From: Ignavibacteriales bacterium
Lineage (GTDB): Bacteria > Bacteroidota > Ignavibacteria > Ignavibacteriales > Ignavibacteriaceae
DNA: 64,000 bases
Assembly (NCBI GenBank): GCA_015709675.1
Contig: CP054182.1
Location: 2,893,448-2,957,447 of the forward strand
Direction of reading: 5' to 3'
The notes under the pieces were generated by a model. That model was not told the origin of the DNA. It saw nothing but the letters and a program-made list of their open reading frames with translations, and searched no databases. Made by a program: the position numbers and the translations under genes. Positions 1 through 7,542 of this stretch are shown here, in pieces. Numbering within the stretch: position 1 is the stretch's first letter; each line of letters starts with the position of its first letter.

Positions 1-696
1 TAACTTTGTGACAGCACTCTCGGCATTAAACTCTTTTACTGCTGCAGAGGCAACCTCAGCTGAAAGAGAGAATCCTGAACCTCCGGAAAACATCTTTCTG
101 GCACCGGCGGATACGGAATAAAGATTCAGATTCCGGTTCTTAAAAGATGTATCATCCGTATAAAGTTTTCTGCTGTGAGAAAAGAAGCCGGCGTCTGCAT
201 CAACTATCAAGCCACTAAAAATTCCGGATTCAGCTCCGGTTGTGTAAGATGAACTGAGATCGAAGCTGTATATATTTTTCCCGTTATTAGGTTCATACTC
301 ACGGATATTCTTAAGTGAGAGTGAAGGTGATAACGTAAATCTTCCCATCTGTAAAGTATAGCTCCCCGTCATCTCCGGAATGGTGAGATTTCCGAATGAA
401 ATAGAAAAAATACCAGGATAGACGGCAACTGAATCCTTCTTGAAAGTCACGATTGTTTCCGGTGTGCTGATCTCACCTGCCGAAAACTCTTCTGCTTTAT
501 ATGGAGGATTAATGAATTCCTCTGATAGCGCGGAGATAACATCAGGTTTCATTTTTTTCGCCGGAGGAAATGTAATCTGATCTTTACCGGTAATTACAAA
601 GTCAGGAAGTTCCACGTTGGATTTTGGTTCATCCTGTGCAAAAAGAATTCCAGTTAAAAGAAAACCAAGCAGAAAAATGCTTAAAGATGATTTCAT
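1..696 (-). CDS. Putative outer-membrane beta-structure protein, C-terminus outside window
   Basis: The reading frame is open from an ATG at 694-696 to the window edge (232 codons seen), so the protein is cut off by the window. It starts with a signal peptide: Lys at position 2, a hydrophobic stretch of about 15 residues and an FAQD-type cleavage site near residue 20. A proline-rich segment follows (VELPDFVITGKDQ, then FPPAKKMKP), and after it come alternating polar and hydrophobic strands such as FTLSPSLSLKNI, as in outer-membrane barrels. The ATG overlaps the TGA of the upstream TPR gene (ATGA), so the two are very likely translated together. I do not recognise the family. Export is well supported; the barrel is an inference. 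Confidence 0.7.
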   Translation of the reverse strand, partial: MKSSLSIFLLGFLLTGILFAQDEPKSNVELPDFVITGKDQITFPPAKKMKPDVISALSEEFINPPYKAEEFSAGEISTPETIVTFKKDSVAVYPGIFSISFGNLTIPEMTGSYTLQMGRFTLSPSLSLKNIREYEPNNGKNIYSFDLSSSYTTGAESGIFSGLIVDADAGFFSHSRKLYTDDTSFKNRNLNLYSVSAGARKMFSGGSGFSLSAEVASAAVKEFNAESAVTKL

Positions 697-3662
697 TTCA
701 GTTTCCTCAGTTTTGCCTGTGCTTCTTTACCATACTCATCATCCGGATGCTTGGCAAGTACATTTTTATACATTTCTCTTGCCTTATTTTTATCTCCGGA
801 TTTTTCATATAACTCTCCCAGCCGGAGGTAACTCTTGGTAACCCATTCATCATATAATGAAAAGATATTTGTAACCCTTACAAACGCGGTAACTGCCTCA
901 CTGCTTCTCCCTTCTGCGGTATAGACAAGCCCCAGAATATACTGTGCTTCAGCTGCAAGGTCATCCGTTCTTTTCGAAGTAACTTTCAGCAGAACTTCAG
1001 CAGCTTTTTTATAACGTTTATTCATCATTTCAAGACGGCCAAGTTCAATCTTTGACTTATCACCAAACAGATTATCTGCATAAAATACTGAGGTTTCATC
1101 AAAAAGGTCATAGGCACCTCCTATATCATTCATCACAAGCAAAAGCTTAGCCTTTGTGTAAAGCAGTTCAGGATATCTGGCACTTTTGGTAAAATTACTC
1201 ATGACGGAGTTAATCACTTTTAGTGCTTCTCCGTTATTATTATCTGCCTGATAAAGAGATACAAGCTCCACCACAGCAGAAACGGTCACTTCTGCCGAAG
1301 GGTAACGGTCAACCAGAGCCCTGAATGTCTGCTTTGCTTCCAGTACCATTCCGGTATTGCGGTAACTTTTTGCAATCCAGAAGAATGCATCCGCGGTGAG
1401 CGGAGAACCGCTGAACAAATCAATAAATTCGTTGTAATACGTTATTGCACTCTGATAATCAGCATTTGTATAATAAATCTCTCCTTTTTTAAGGAATAAT
1501 TCATCTGCAAAATCTCTTGCCTTATACTGTCTGGCATAACGGTCAATAATCTGCGCGGCGCCTGCTAAATCACCTTTTGCTATATAACAATACTGTATAC
1601 CATTTATTGCGTCAAATAAATAGGAACTTCCTGCATGAGAGGTTATGATTCGGCTGTAATAAGCGATGGATGAATCGTAACTTCCCAGGTTAAAGTAGGA
1701 GTCACCGATGGAATAAAGCACCATAGGAATAAGCCGTGAGCGAGGCATGGTATTCAGCATAAGAAGATATTTGTCTATGGCGGCGCTATAGTTACCCTGT
1801 TGAAAATGAATCCAGCCGGCAAGATAGACAGCATTTTCACCATACTCACTTCGGGAATAAAGCGCGGAGACTGAATTAAGTTCGGTAAGTGATTCTTTAA
1901 TTTTACCCGCCCGGTAATAAGCAAGAGCAAGCTGATAACTCACATAATCCGCCCGGACGGATTTACTTTTTCTCACAAGAATATCCCGGTAAGTTCTTAC
2001 CGCGGAATCATAATCCTTGATGGCAAAATAGCTGTCACCCAGCCTGAGCAAAGCATCATCAGCTCTTTCATCATTCTTAAACAGCTTCTGAAAATCGGAG
2101 AAGAGAAAAGCAGCATTTTTGTAGTCTGCCTGATTATAATATGCATATGCTTTGCCGTAAAGAGCAAAGTTGCCGAACTGCTTATCTTCGGTGCTTATTT
2201 TATTATAATAAGCAATTGCATCTTTATACTTCCCCTGGTTAAACAATGCTTCCGCAAGGAAAAAGCTTACCTTTTCAAACTCAAAATTCGGGTCATCATT
2301 TTCGATCTGTTTAAGAATATCAGAGGTTATTTTATATTTCTCCTGATGGAAGGATGATATAGCGCTGCCCAACCGGGCACGGTAAACAAGTGAAATATCG
2401 GCAGGATTCATCGAAATGACTGAGGCAAAATAGTTATCAGCAAGCTGATATTTTTTTCTGTAAAGTTCAATTTCTCCCAGCAGGATATACGATTTAACTG
2501 TGATGACCCGGTCCTTGCCTGAAACCGAGCCCACAAGAAATTTTACTGCCTGCTCATATTTCTTATCTGAATAGGAGATGAGCCCCAGCTGATATCTGAC
2601 ACCCTGAACTTTTTCTGAATTCGGGAATTTTAACAGAAATTGTTCATAGATTTTGAGCGCTTCTGCCAGATTACCTGTATATCGCTTTGCTTCTCCCTTC
2701 CAGAAAAATGCTTCAATTCCCATGCTATCTTCTGTTTCTGAGACAGAATTAAAAAACTTATAAGCATCAGCATACTTCTTCAGCCGGAAATTGGTCCATG
2801 CAAAGGCATAACGCAAATCACGGATAAATGATACCGATGGAAATTTATTCTGTATATCAGCATAAATCTTATAAGCACCCTCATAATCAGAGGTGTGATA
2901 CATAGCGTTTGCCAGAAGATAAAGAGCCTCGGCCTGCTTTTCTGAATCCATGGTACCGATATTAGGATTAGATAATTCAAGTATTGAAGCATCATAATCC
3001 TTCAGTCTGAAATAACAATAACCAATCCGGATTTGGGCTGCAGCAAGCAGCTGGCTTCCCCGGTAAAATGATATCAGCTCATCGTAATAGGTTACAGCTG
3101 ATTTATAATCCCCTTTTCTTTCATAAACACCAGCAAGCGAGAAAATGGCAAAGTCACGGTATTTATTCCCCGCCCTGCTACTTATAGCATTCTCTAGGTA
3201 ACTGATAGCTTCATCAAATTTACCCTCATGAACAAAGGATTCTCCGATCCAGTACTGAGCCGAACCGCTATATTCACTGCCGGGGAATTCATTTATTAAC
3301 GAGTAATACAGTTCCCGTGAACGTGAATATTCTCCGGATTCAAAGTAATGGAGCCCCAGTTTATTATATACCTGTTCCTTACGTGAGGAGAGCGGATACT
3401 CTCTTATAAACCGGGCGAAGAGGTCAGCAGCTTCTGCATACTCATTCAGGTAGTATTTGGATTTTGCTAAAAAGTAGAGAGAGGTTTCCCTGTCAGGATG
3501 ATCAAAGGGAATAGAATTTATGTATTGCCTGAAAATCTGAGCAGATCGGCCATATAAACCATTGTTATAATTACGCATTGCTTCCTGATATTCAGTTCCG
3601 GCAGAATGGAGCTGAACGGACAGAATAAAGAGCAAGAAAAAAACACCTGCAAACCTGATCAT
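693..3662 (-). CDS. Large periplasmic tetratricopeptide-repeat protein
   Basis: This 989-residue protein has an N-terminal signal peptide (about residues 1-20, ending LHSAG) and is otherwise built of TPR helices from about 25 to the C-terminus. Typical units contain YxxA...F..(F/Y)P, for example AADLFARFIREYP and AREMYKNVLAKHP at the very end. The P-S/D-E/D spacing recalls YbgF and BamD-type TPRs, which act in the periplasm as protein-protein scaffolds for envelope work. No catalytic domain is visible. It overlaps the downstream outer-membrane gene by ATGA, so a role in assembling or anchoring that protein is a reasonable inference. A strong terminator separates it from the smaller TPR gene upstream. 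Confidence 0.85.
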   Translation of the reverse strand: MIRFAGVFFLLFILSVQLHSAGTEYQEAMRNYNNGLYGRSAQIFRQYINSIPFDHPDRETSLYFLAKSKYYLNEYAEAADLFARFIREYPLSSRKEQVYNKLGLHYFESGEYSRSRELYYSLINEFPGSEYSGSAQYWIGESFVHEGKFDEAISYLENAISSRAGNKYRDFAIFSLAGVYERKGDYKSAVTYYDELISFYRGSQLLAAAQIRIGYCYFRLKDYDASILELSNPNIGTMDSEKQAEALYLLANAMYHTSDYEGAYKIYADIQNKFPSVSFIRDLRYAFAWTNFRLKKYADAYKFFNSVSETEDSMGIEAFFWKGEAKRYTGNLAEALKIYEQFLLKFPNSEKVQGVRYQLGLISYSDKKYEQAVKFLVGSVSGKDRVITVKSYILLGEIELYRKKYQLADNYFASVISMNPADISLVYRARLGSAISSFHQEKYKITSDILKQIENDDPNFEFEKVSFFLAEALFNQGKYKDAIAYYNKISTEDKQFGNFALYGKAYAYYNQADYKNAAFLFSDFQKLFKNDERADDALLRLGDSYFAIKDYDSAVRTYRDILVRKSKSVRADYVSYQLALAYYRAGKIKESLTELNSVSALYSRSEYGENAVYLAGWIHFQQGNYSAAIDKYLLMLNTMPRSRLIPMVLYSIGDSYFNLGSYDSSIAYYSRIITSHAGSSYLFDAINGIQYCYIAKGDLAGAAQIIDRYARQYKARDFADELFLKKGEIYYTNADYQSAITYYNEFIDLFSGSPLTADAFFWIAKSYRNTGMVLEAKQTFRALVDRYPSAEVTVSAVVELVSLYQADNNNGEALKVINSVMSNFTKSARYPELLYTKAKLLLVMNDIGGAYDLFDETSVFYADNLFGDKSKIELGRLEMMNKRYKKAAEVLLKVTSKRTDDLAAEAQYILGLVYTAEGRSSEAVTAFVRVTNIFSLYDEWVTKSYLRLGELYEKSGDKNKAREMYKNVLAKHPDDEYGKEAQAKLRKLK

Positions 3663-3690
3663 AATTCTCTTTGAGTATTACTGAATTTCT

Positions 3691-3720
3691 AAAAAAAAAC
3701 CCTCGCTGACGAGGGTTTTT
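3691..3720 (-). terminator. Rho-independent terminator (works in both directions)
   Basis: A six-base-pair stem CCCTCG/CGAGGG at 3700-3715 has a CTGA loop. It is flanked by an A run on the left and a T run on the right, so RNA from either strand ends in a U-tract. It lies just after the stop codon of the small TPR gene read from the minus strand. Confidence 0.85.
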
Positions 3721-3726
3721 AATTCT

Positions 3727-4488
3727 TTACTTTAAGAGTGATATCTCGTATTCGGCGTTTTTCCGGTAAGTGGCATCAGCTTTGGCTTTATTAAAAGCTT
3801 CAAGAGCTTTGGCCTTATCACCTTTATTTCTGTATGCTAAGCCCATATAATAGTAAGGACCACCTGTACTTATTTTGGACTTATGTTTAATGGCATTTTC
3901 TGCAGCTTCAATAGCTTTGTCAAAATTTGCGATTTCGTTGTAGGCCTGAGCTAAATAAAGCCAGGCAGCGTCATAATTGTTTAAAGCAGTTGCTTTGGTC
4001 AGGTACTCAATGGCTTTCTCATAGTTGCCATCAGCCATACTTGAGGACCCAAGCTTCGTGTAGGAGCTTGAGAGGGATTCCTTTACTTTCTCTTTGAGAG
4101 TTGCATTTTTGGAGAGACTCTCAACTTTTTCAAAATTATCTATTGCTTTCGCATAATCTCCGAGCTGAAAATAAGCTGATCCTAGGGCATTGTAAGCCAG
4201 ATCAAAATCCGGCTTCAGTTTGAGGCATTCATTCAGGGAAGCAATTGCATCCTGCACTTTATTTGCGCGGCGAAGAGCAATACCCTTCTGATAGTAAATC
4301 CTGTAATCTTTCTCTTTTTCCAGTGCCTGGTCAAAACTTGCAATGGCACCATTATAGTCACCGGCCTTCATTTTATCATTACCCTCATTATAAAGACGGG
4401 CAGCATCCGGATTCATCTGCTGAGCAGAGAGAGAGATTGTAAATAAAACGGCAAAGACGGTGAAAAGGGAAGAAATATTCTTGAGCAT
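3727..4488 (-). CDS. Secreted small TPR protein
   Basis: This 253-residue protein has a clear signal peptide ending SLSAQQ at about residue 23. The remainder is about six TPR units, for example YNEGNDKMKAGDYNGAIASF, ending in KALEAFNKAKADATY. It should act in the periplasm as a binding scaffold; no enzymatic motif is seen. It sits between tRNA-Leu(GAG) upstream and a terminator downstream and looks monocistronic. It resembles the neighbouring 989-residue protein in architecture but has longer, more canonical 34-residue repeats. The partner is unknown. Confidence 0.85.
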   Translation of the reverse strand: MLKNISSLFTVFAVLFTISLSAQQMNPDAARLYNEGNDKMKAGDYNGAIASFDQALEKEKDYRIYYQKGIALRRANKVQDAIASLNECLKLKPDFDLAYNALGSAYFQLGDYAKAIDNFEKVESLSKNATLKEKVKESLSSSYTKLGSSSMADGNYEKAIEYLTKATALNNYDAAWLYLAQAYNEIANFDKAIEAAENAIKHKSKISTGGPYYYMGLAYRNKGDKAKALEAFNKAKADATYRKNAEYEISLLK

Positions 4489-4515
4489 TAGGAATCCTCA
4501 GATGTATTTAAGAAT

Positions 4516-4600
4516 TGGTGCGGAAGACGGGACTTGAACCCGTACGAGTTGCCCCACACGCCCCTCAAACGTGCGCGTCTACCAGTTCCGCCACTTCCGC
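4516..4600 (-). tRNA. tRNA-Leu (anticodon GAG)
   Basis: The minus strand reads GCGGAAG at the 5' acceptor side and CTTCCGC at the 3' side, with a TTCAAGT T loop. The anticodon stem CACGT/GCGTG encloses a loop TTGAGGG, giving GAG. A long variable arm follows, as expected for a class II leucine tRNA. The 3' end has discriminator A followed by an encoded CCA (4518-4516), unlike the other three intact tRNAs in this window. Confidence 0.93.
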
Positions 4601-4613
4601 AAAAACTGAATTC

Positions 4614-4645
4614 GAAATTTACACTCATTTTCTCATATTTTCAAA
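4614..4645 (-). promoter_or_regulatory. Bacteroidota-type promoter for tRNA-Leu(GAG)
   Basis: On the minus strand TTTG (4645-4642) is followed after exactly 20 nt by TAAATTTC (4621-4614). This differs at one position from the Bacteroidota -7 consensus TAnnTTTG. The element ends 13 nt before the mature tRNA 5' end. The match is seen in the sequence; use as a promoter is inferred. Confidence 0.55.
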
Positions 4646-4729
4646 TAAAAATGAAGAAATTTTCGGCAGAACCTGTTTTTTATACGATTTCAAATGGTAA
4701 AAGTTCCCGTAAAAATGCAGAATTCTACC

Positions 4730-5473
4730 TTAATTATTTGCCGCATTTTGCAATCGTGCAGTAAAGTTACTAATAAACCTCAGCCCGTAAGCGCCATCCG
4801 CAATGGTATGATCAATAGCAAAGACCAGGTTGATTTTTATGGTCTTATTGCCAGCTATGTCGGTGTTTTCCACGGTATTTCCTGCATAAAGTTCAAGACA
4901 TCGCAGGGGGTTCCCAACCGGCCACATCCTTTCATTAGATACCTTCCCTACACTGCTGAATGATGTTGTCCCGAAAATAGTCCTGTACCGATCATGGGAT
5001 CTTAGGGAATGCCTGAGATAGGCTCTTCTCAAAAATGCCGGAAGTTTTAGGAACAACTTTTCAATTCCTATCAATGGCTCAAAATCACTGCTTCTGAAAT
5101 ACTGAATGGCCTTGTTGATTTCTTCCAGAGTCATCTTTTCAGCCGATCTTATAATTGAAGGGTAAATAATGTACTCACCTTCCGTTTCTTTTTCAACCGG
5201 CATGAATACATCAATATTAGGGAACCGGTAAATGGTATCCTCCCCTTTTCTCATACAGTTTAATTCAGGAAACTCCATGAGAGTATCAGCGAGAGATTTT
5301 ACTAAATATCCTGTTAAACCCGGTGATTCAGGATTCATTTCTTTTTGTCCGGCAATAGAAGAAAACAAACCAGTAATATCAGTCTCAGTAAATATGAAAT
5401 AGTGAGACTTGCCATTTGTTAGAGAAATAGCATCCTTAACCATCCTTCTCAGATGGTTTTCCTTTACAATCAT
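4730..5473 (-). CDS. Stand-alone 2-oxoacid dehydrogenase-type (E2/CAT-like) acyltransferase
   Basis: This 247-residue protein matches the catalytic fold shared by dihydrolipoamide acyltransferases and chloramphenicol acetyltransferase. The key evidence is a C-terminal DHTIADGAYG segment (about residues 221-230), which supplies the HxxxDG active-site motif with His at about 222 and Asp at about 226. Upstream TLEEINKAIQYFRS and FGTTSFSSVGKVS also fit the family. There is no lipoyl domain, no E1/E3-binding domain and no linker, so it is not a conventional E2 subunit. It may acylate another substrate or pair with the fused kgd enzyme about 2.4 kb away, but neither is shown. There is no signal peptide, so it is cytoplasmic. 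Confidence 0.7.
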   Translation of the reverse strand: MIVKENHLRRMVKDAISLTNGKSHYFIFTETDITGLFSSIAGQKEMNPESPGLTGYLVKSLADTLMEFPELNCMRKGEDTIYRFPNIDVFMPVEKETEGEYIIYPSIIRSAEKMTLEEINKAIQYFRSSDFEPLIGIEKLFLKLPAFLRRAYLRHSLRSHDRYRTIFGTTSFSSVGKVSNERMWPVGNPLRCLELYAGNTVENTDIAGNKTIKINLVFAIDHTIADGAYGLRFISNFTARLQNAANN

Positions 5474-5583
5474 AAGCTATTGAGCAAAACTTTCAAAAAT
5501 TCAAATAAAGCTAAAATACTCCTTTCCGCTGAATTTCACACCTCGTAGTTTCTCATCTGTGTCCGGAAAATAACATTAGCATT

Positions 5584-6549
5584 TCAGCTTTTCTGTGATT
5601 CCCACAGCTTATTCATCATTTCAATAATTTCAGCTGCCTCCTTAGCCGTTGCCAGTTTGCTGCCGTTGACCGGGAAATAATTATCTGTTTTCATTCTTTG
5701 CATCACAACTGTATAACTTTTATCAATGCGGTACATTGCTTGGGATTTATTTGTCAGCCATTGATAATTGAATTTTCTTGTTGTGGAATCAACCGCTCCA
5801 AAACCGCGTATCCGGTTTGCATCGGGTTCAAAACCGGTGATTCCCCTATTCGCACGCCAGCACCAGAGAGTATTTGTTTTCCAGTCAACCCCCATACGGA
5901 ATTCGTGTCTTCCAAGTTTTCTTAATGGGATAATTAAAGGAAGCAATGCAGCACCTACGATAAAGAAAACAGGAACCATTTCAACATCTCCTTCTCGTCC
6001 TTCAGCCAGGACAAGCAATCCTATCAGGAATGAGAAAAGCGCCGTAACAATAGGAAAATAATACGTGAACTCTTTCCAGCCTGAGCTTTTCCAAACCGTC
6101 AGTGAAATTTGCGGAGAAGAGGGTCCTGTATCAATATTGTTCTTTCTTACTTTGTCTCTGTCGGTGGGCAGAATTTCAGGTTTAAGAGCAGTTCTTTCAC
6201 CTATCTCTTTCATTTTTTGCTGAAGTCTTTCTCTTTTGTCAGACCTTTCGCCGGTAAGAAGAACTTTTTCAATTGCATCCAGTGACATATCTGTGCCCGT
6301 ATCATTATCGATCAGTTTACCGTCACCCGGAGTCAGCGTCAGCAGGATTTTCTGTCCGGATTGAATAATCAAATTAGGAAAGCAAAAATCTCCTTCAGTC
6401 TGTGGTATCGGAATTTTTTTGAACCGAAGCAAAAGATCAAGAATTTCCCCGAAAGTCTTTTCTCCCAGGTTAACCTCATCATAGCTGCCGTTAAAAGATG
6501 AAAGATCCGGATTAATCCCCTGTGCTGATATTTTGAACAACTCTGACAT
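5584..6549 (-). CDS. Hypothetical protein with two membrane segments
   Basis: I do not recognise this 321-residue protein. It has a soluble N-terminal half of about 170 residues. Two adjacent membrane segments follow, at about 180-202 (YYFPIVTALFSFLIGLLVLA) and 210-228 (MVPVFFIVGAALLPLIIPL), and then a C-terminal soluble domain of about 95 residues. The C-terminal part has several aromatic residues (WKTNTLWCWRA, FNYQWL) and could form a small beta-rich domain, so both soluble parts should face the same side. It stands alone next to the tRNA-derived array. Confidence 0.6.
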   Translation of the reverse strand: MSELFKISAQGINPDLSSFNGSYDEVNLGEKTFGEILDLLLRFKKIPIPQTEGDFCFPNLIIQSGQKILLTLTPGDGKLIDNDTGTDMSLDAIEKVLLTGERSDKRERLQQKMKEIGERTALKPEILPTDRDKVRKNNIDTGPSSPQISLTVWKSSGWKEFTYYFPIVTALFSFLIGLLVLAEGREGDVEMVPVFFIVGAALLPLIIPLRKLGRHEFRMGVDWKTNTLWCWRANRGITGFEPDANRIRGFGAVDSTTRKFNYQWLTNKSQAMYRIDKSYTVVMQRMKTDNYFPVNGSKLATAKEAAEIIEMMNKLWESQKS

Positions 6550-6740
6550 GATAACCTCACAAAAGCGATTATAAATGAGTGATTGCTGCAGTTATTGCTT
6601 CTTCAGGTGTAATTCTCTCATTTGAGAAGCAAAACAACATGGAAATCTCCAACACATTTTATGCCAGTCCGGAAGAAAATAGGTAGTTATTACCATAACG
6701 AATAAAAAACGAGGTTCTATGAAACCTTAATTTTTTAATA
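6550..6740. other. Non-coding stretch between membrane protein and tRNA-derived array
   Basis: I see no convincing reading frame here. A weak inverted repeat AGGTT/AACCT lies around 6711-6727. Nothing else is supported. Confidence 0.4.
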
Positions 6741-6827
6741 CTGAAGGAGTCTTCGCAGGAATCACTTAGGAGAACCTCCGACCCGCTGATTATGAGTCAG
6801 CTGCGCTAATCAACTTAGCTAACTCAA
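6741..6827 (-). pseudogene. Broken tRNA copy with CAT anticodon arm (Met/Ile2-like)
   Basis: On the minus strand a perfect D stem GCTA/TAGC and a perfect anticodon stem GCTGA/TCAGC with loop CTCATAA (anticodon CAT) can be read. A T stem follows whose loop carries an insertion of about 20 nt. The acceptor strands do not pair. The T-loop insertion closely resembles the one in the Val-derived copies (CTTCGCAG then AGGAGAAC on the plus strand). Confidence 0.65.
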
Positions 6828-6838
6828 CAAAAACAAAA

Positions 6839-6862
6839 CAGCCCCGGATTTCTCCGAGGCTG
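6839..6862 (-). terminator. Array hairpin, GAAA loop, U-rich tail
   Basis: Minus-strand RNA pairs CAGCCTCGGA with TCCGGGGCTG (one U-G wobble) around a GAAA tetraloop, followed by TTTTGTTTTT. It lies after the Val-like copy at 6873-6967. Confidence 0.65.
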
Positions 6863-6872
6863 AATCTTCCTG

Positions 6873-6967
6873 TGGGGGCTGAAGGAGTCTTCGCAGAATC
6901 CCTTCGGGAGAACCCCGACCCTCTGCTTGTAAGTCCCGACGAGTCGGGGATCTAAACCAACTGAGTT
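6873..6967 (-). pseudogene. Degenerate tRNA-Val copy 1
   Basis: The 3' acceptor strand TGGGGGCT (plus strand), T stem and anticodon loop CTTGTAA match the intact tRNA-Val. There is an insertion in the T loop (TTCGCAGAATCCCTTCGGGAG). A hairpin with CCCGAC/GTCGGG arms and GAG loop replaces the 5' anticodon strand. The 5' acceptor strand is missing. Confidence 0.75.
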
Positions 6968-6985
6968 GACCGTTTTAAAACAAAA

Positions 6986-7009
6986 CAGCCCCGGATTTCT
7001 CCGAGGCTG
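6986..7009 (-). terminator. Array hairpin, GAAA loop, U-rich tail
   Basis: This has the same stem and GAAA loop as the hairpin at 6839, with one U-G wobble in minus-strand RNA, followed by TTTTGTTTT. It lies after Val-like copy 2. Confidence 0.65.
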
Positions 7010-7019
7010 AATCTTCTTG

Positions 7020-7114
7020 TGGGGGCTGAAGGAGTCTTCGCAGAATCCCTTTGGGAGAACCTCCGACCCTCAGCTTGTAAGTCCCGACGAGTCGGGATCT
7101 AAACCAACTGAGTT
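7020..7114 (-). pseudogene. Degenerate tRNA-Val copy 2
   Basis: This has the same structure as copy 1, with both the T-loop insertion (here CCCTTTGGGAG) and the CCCGAC-GAG-GTCGGG hairpin. One base of the anticodon-stem remnant has changed (CTCAGCTTG instead of CTCTGCTTG). Confidence 0.75.
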
Positions 7115-7128
7115 TATTTAAAACAAAA

Positions 7129-7152
7129 CAGCCCCGGATTTTTCCAGGGCTG
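7129..7152 (-). terminator. Array hairpin, AAAA loop, U-rich tail
   Basis: Minus-strand RNA pairs CAGCCCTGGA with TCCGGGGCTG. The wobble has moved to the neighbouring pair, the loop is AAAA instead of GAAA, and TTTTGTTTT follows. Confidence 0.6.
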
Positions 7153-7160
7153 AATTTTTG

Positions 7161-7255
7161 TGGGGGCTGAAGGAGTCTTCGCAGAATCCCTTCGGGAGAA
7201 CCTACGACCCTCTGCTTGTAAGTCCCGACAAGTTGGGATCTAAACCAACTGAGTT
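7161..7255 (-). pseudogene. Degenerate tRNA-Val copy 3
   Basis: This carries the T-loop insertion and a slightly decayed hairpin (CCCGAC-AAG-TTGGG). The T stem has one substitution (CCTACGAC). The 5' acceptor strand is absent. Confidence 0.75.
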
Positions 7256-7269
7256 TGTTTAAAACAAAA

Positions 7270-7293
7270 CAGCCCCGGATTTCTCCTAGGCTG
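7270..7293 (-). terminator. Array hairpin, GAAA loop, partly decayed stem
   Basis: Minus-strand RNA pairs CAGCCTAGGA with TCCGGGGCTG, giving one wobble and one A-G mismatch. The loop is GAAA and the tail TTTTGTTTT. Confidence 0.55.
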
Positions 7294-7301
7294 AATTTTT
7301 G

Positions 7302-7393
7302 TGGGGGCTGAAGGAGTCTTAGCAGAATCCCTTCGGGAGAACCTCAGACCCTCTGCTTGTAAGTCCCGACTGGTCGGGATCTAAACCAACTTA
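7302..7393 (-). pseudogene. Degenerate tRNA-Val copy 4
   Basis: This carries the T-loop insertion (with TTAGCAG in place of TTCGCAG) and the hairpin with TGG loop. It ends at CCAACTTA, so the D-loop end has diverged from the other copies. Confidence 0.75.
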
Positions 7394-7415
7394 ATGAACC
7401 CAATTTAAAACAAAA

Positions 7416-7439
7416 CAGCCCCGGATCTCTCCGAGGCTG
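7416..7439 (-). terminator. Array hairpin, GAGA loop, U-rich tail
   Basis: This has the same wobble-containing stem as the other array hairpins, but the tetraloop is GAGA, still of GNRA type. TTTTGTTTT follows. Confidence 0.65.
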
Positions 7440-7449
7440 AATCTTCATG

Positions 7450-7524
7450 TGGGGGCTGAAGGAGTCGAACCTCCGACCCTCTGCTTGTAAGTCCCGACGG
7501 GTCGGGATCTAAACCAACTGAGTT
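7450..7524 (-). pseudogene. Degenerate tRNA-Val copy 5 (no T-loop insertion)
   Basis: The first 42 bases (plus strand) are identical to the intact tRNA-Val, so the T arm is whole and uninterrupted. Only the CCCGAC-GGG-GTCGGG hairpin replacing the 5' anticodon strand and the lost 5' acceptor strand break it. It is the copy closest to the intact gene. Confidence 0.78.
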
Positions 7525-7542
7525 GACCGTTTTAAAACAAAA

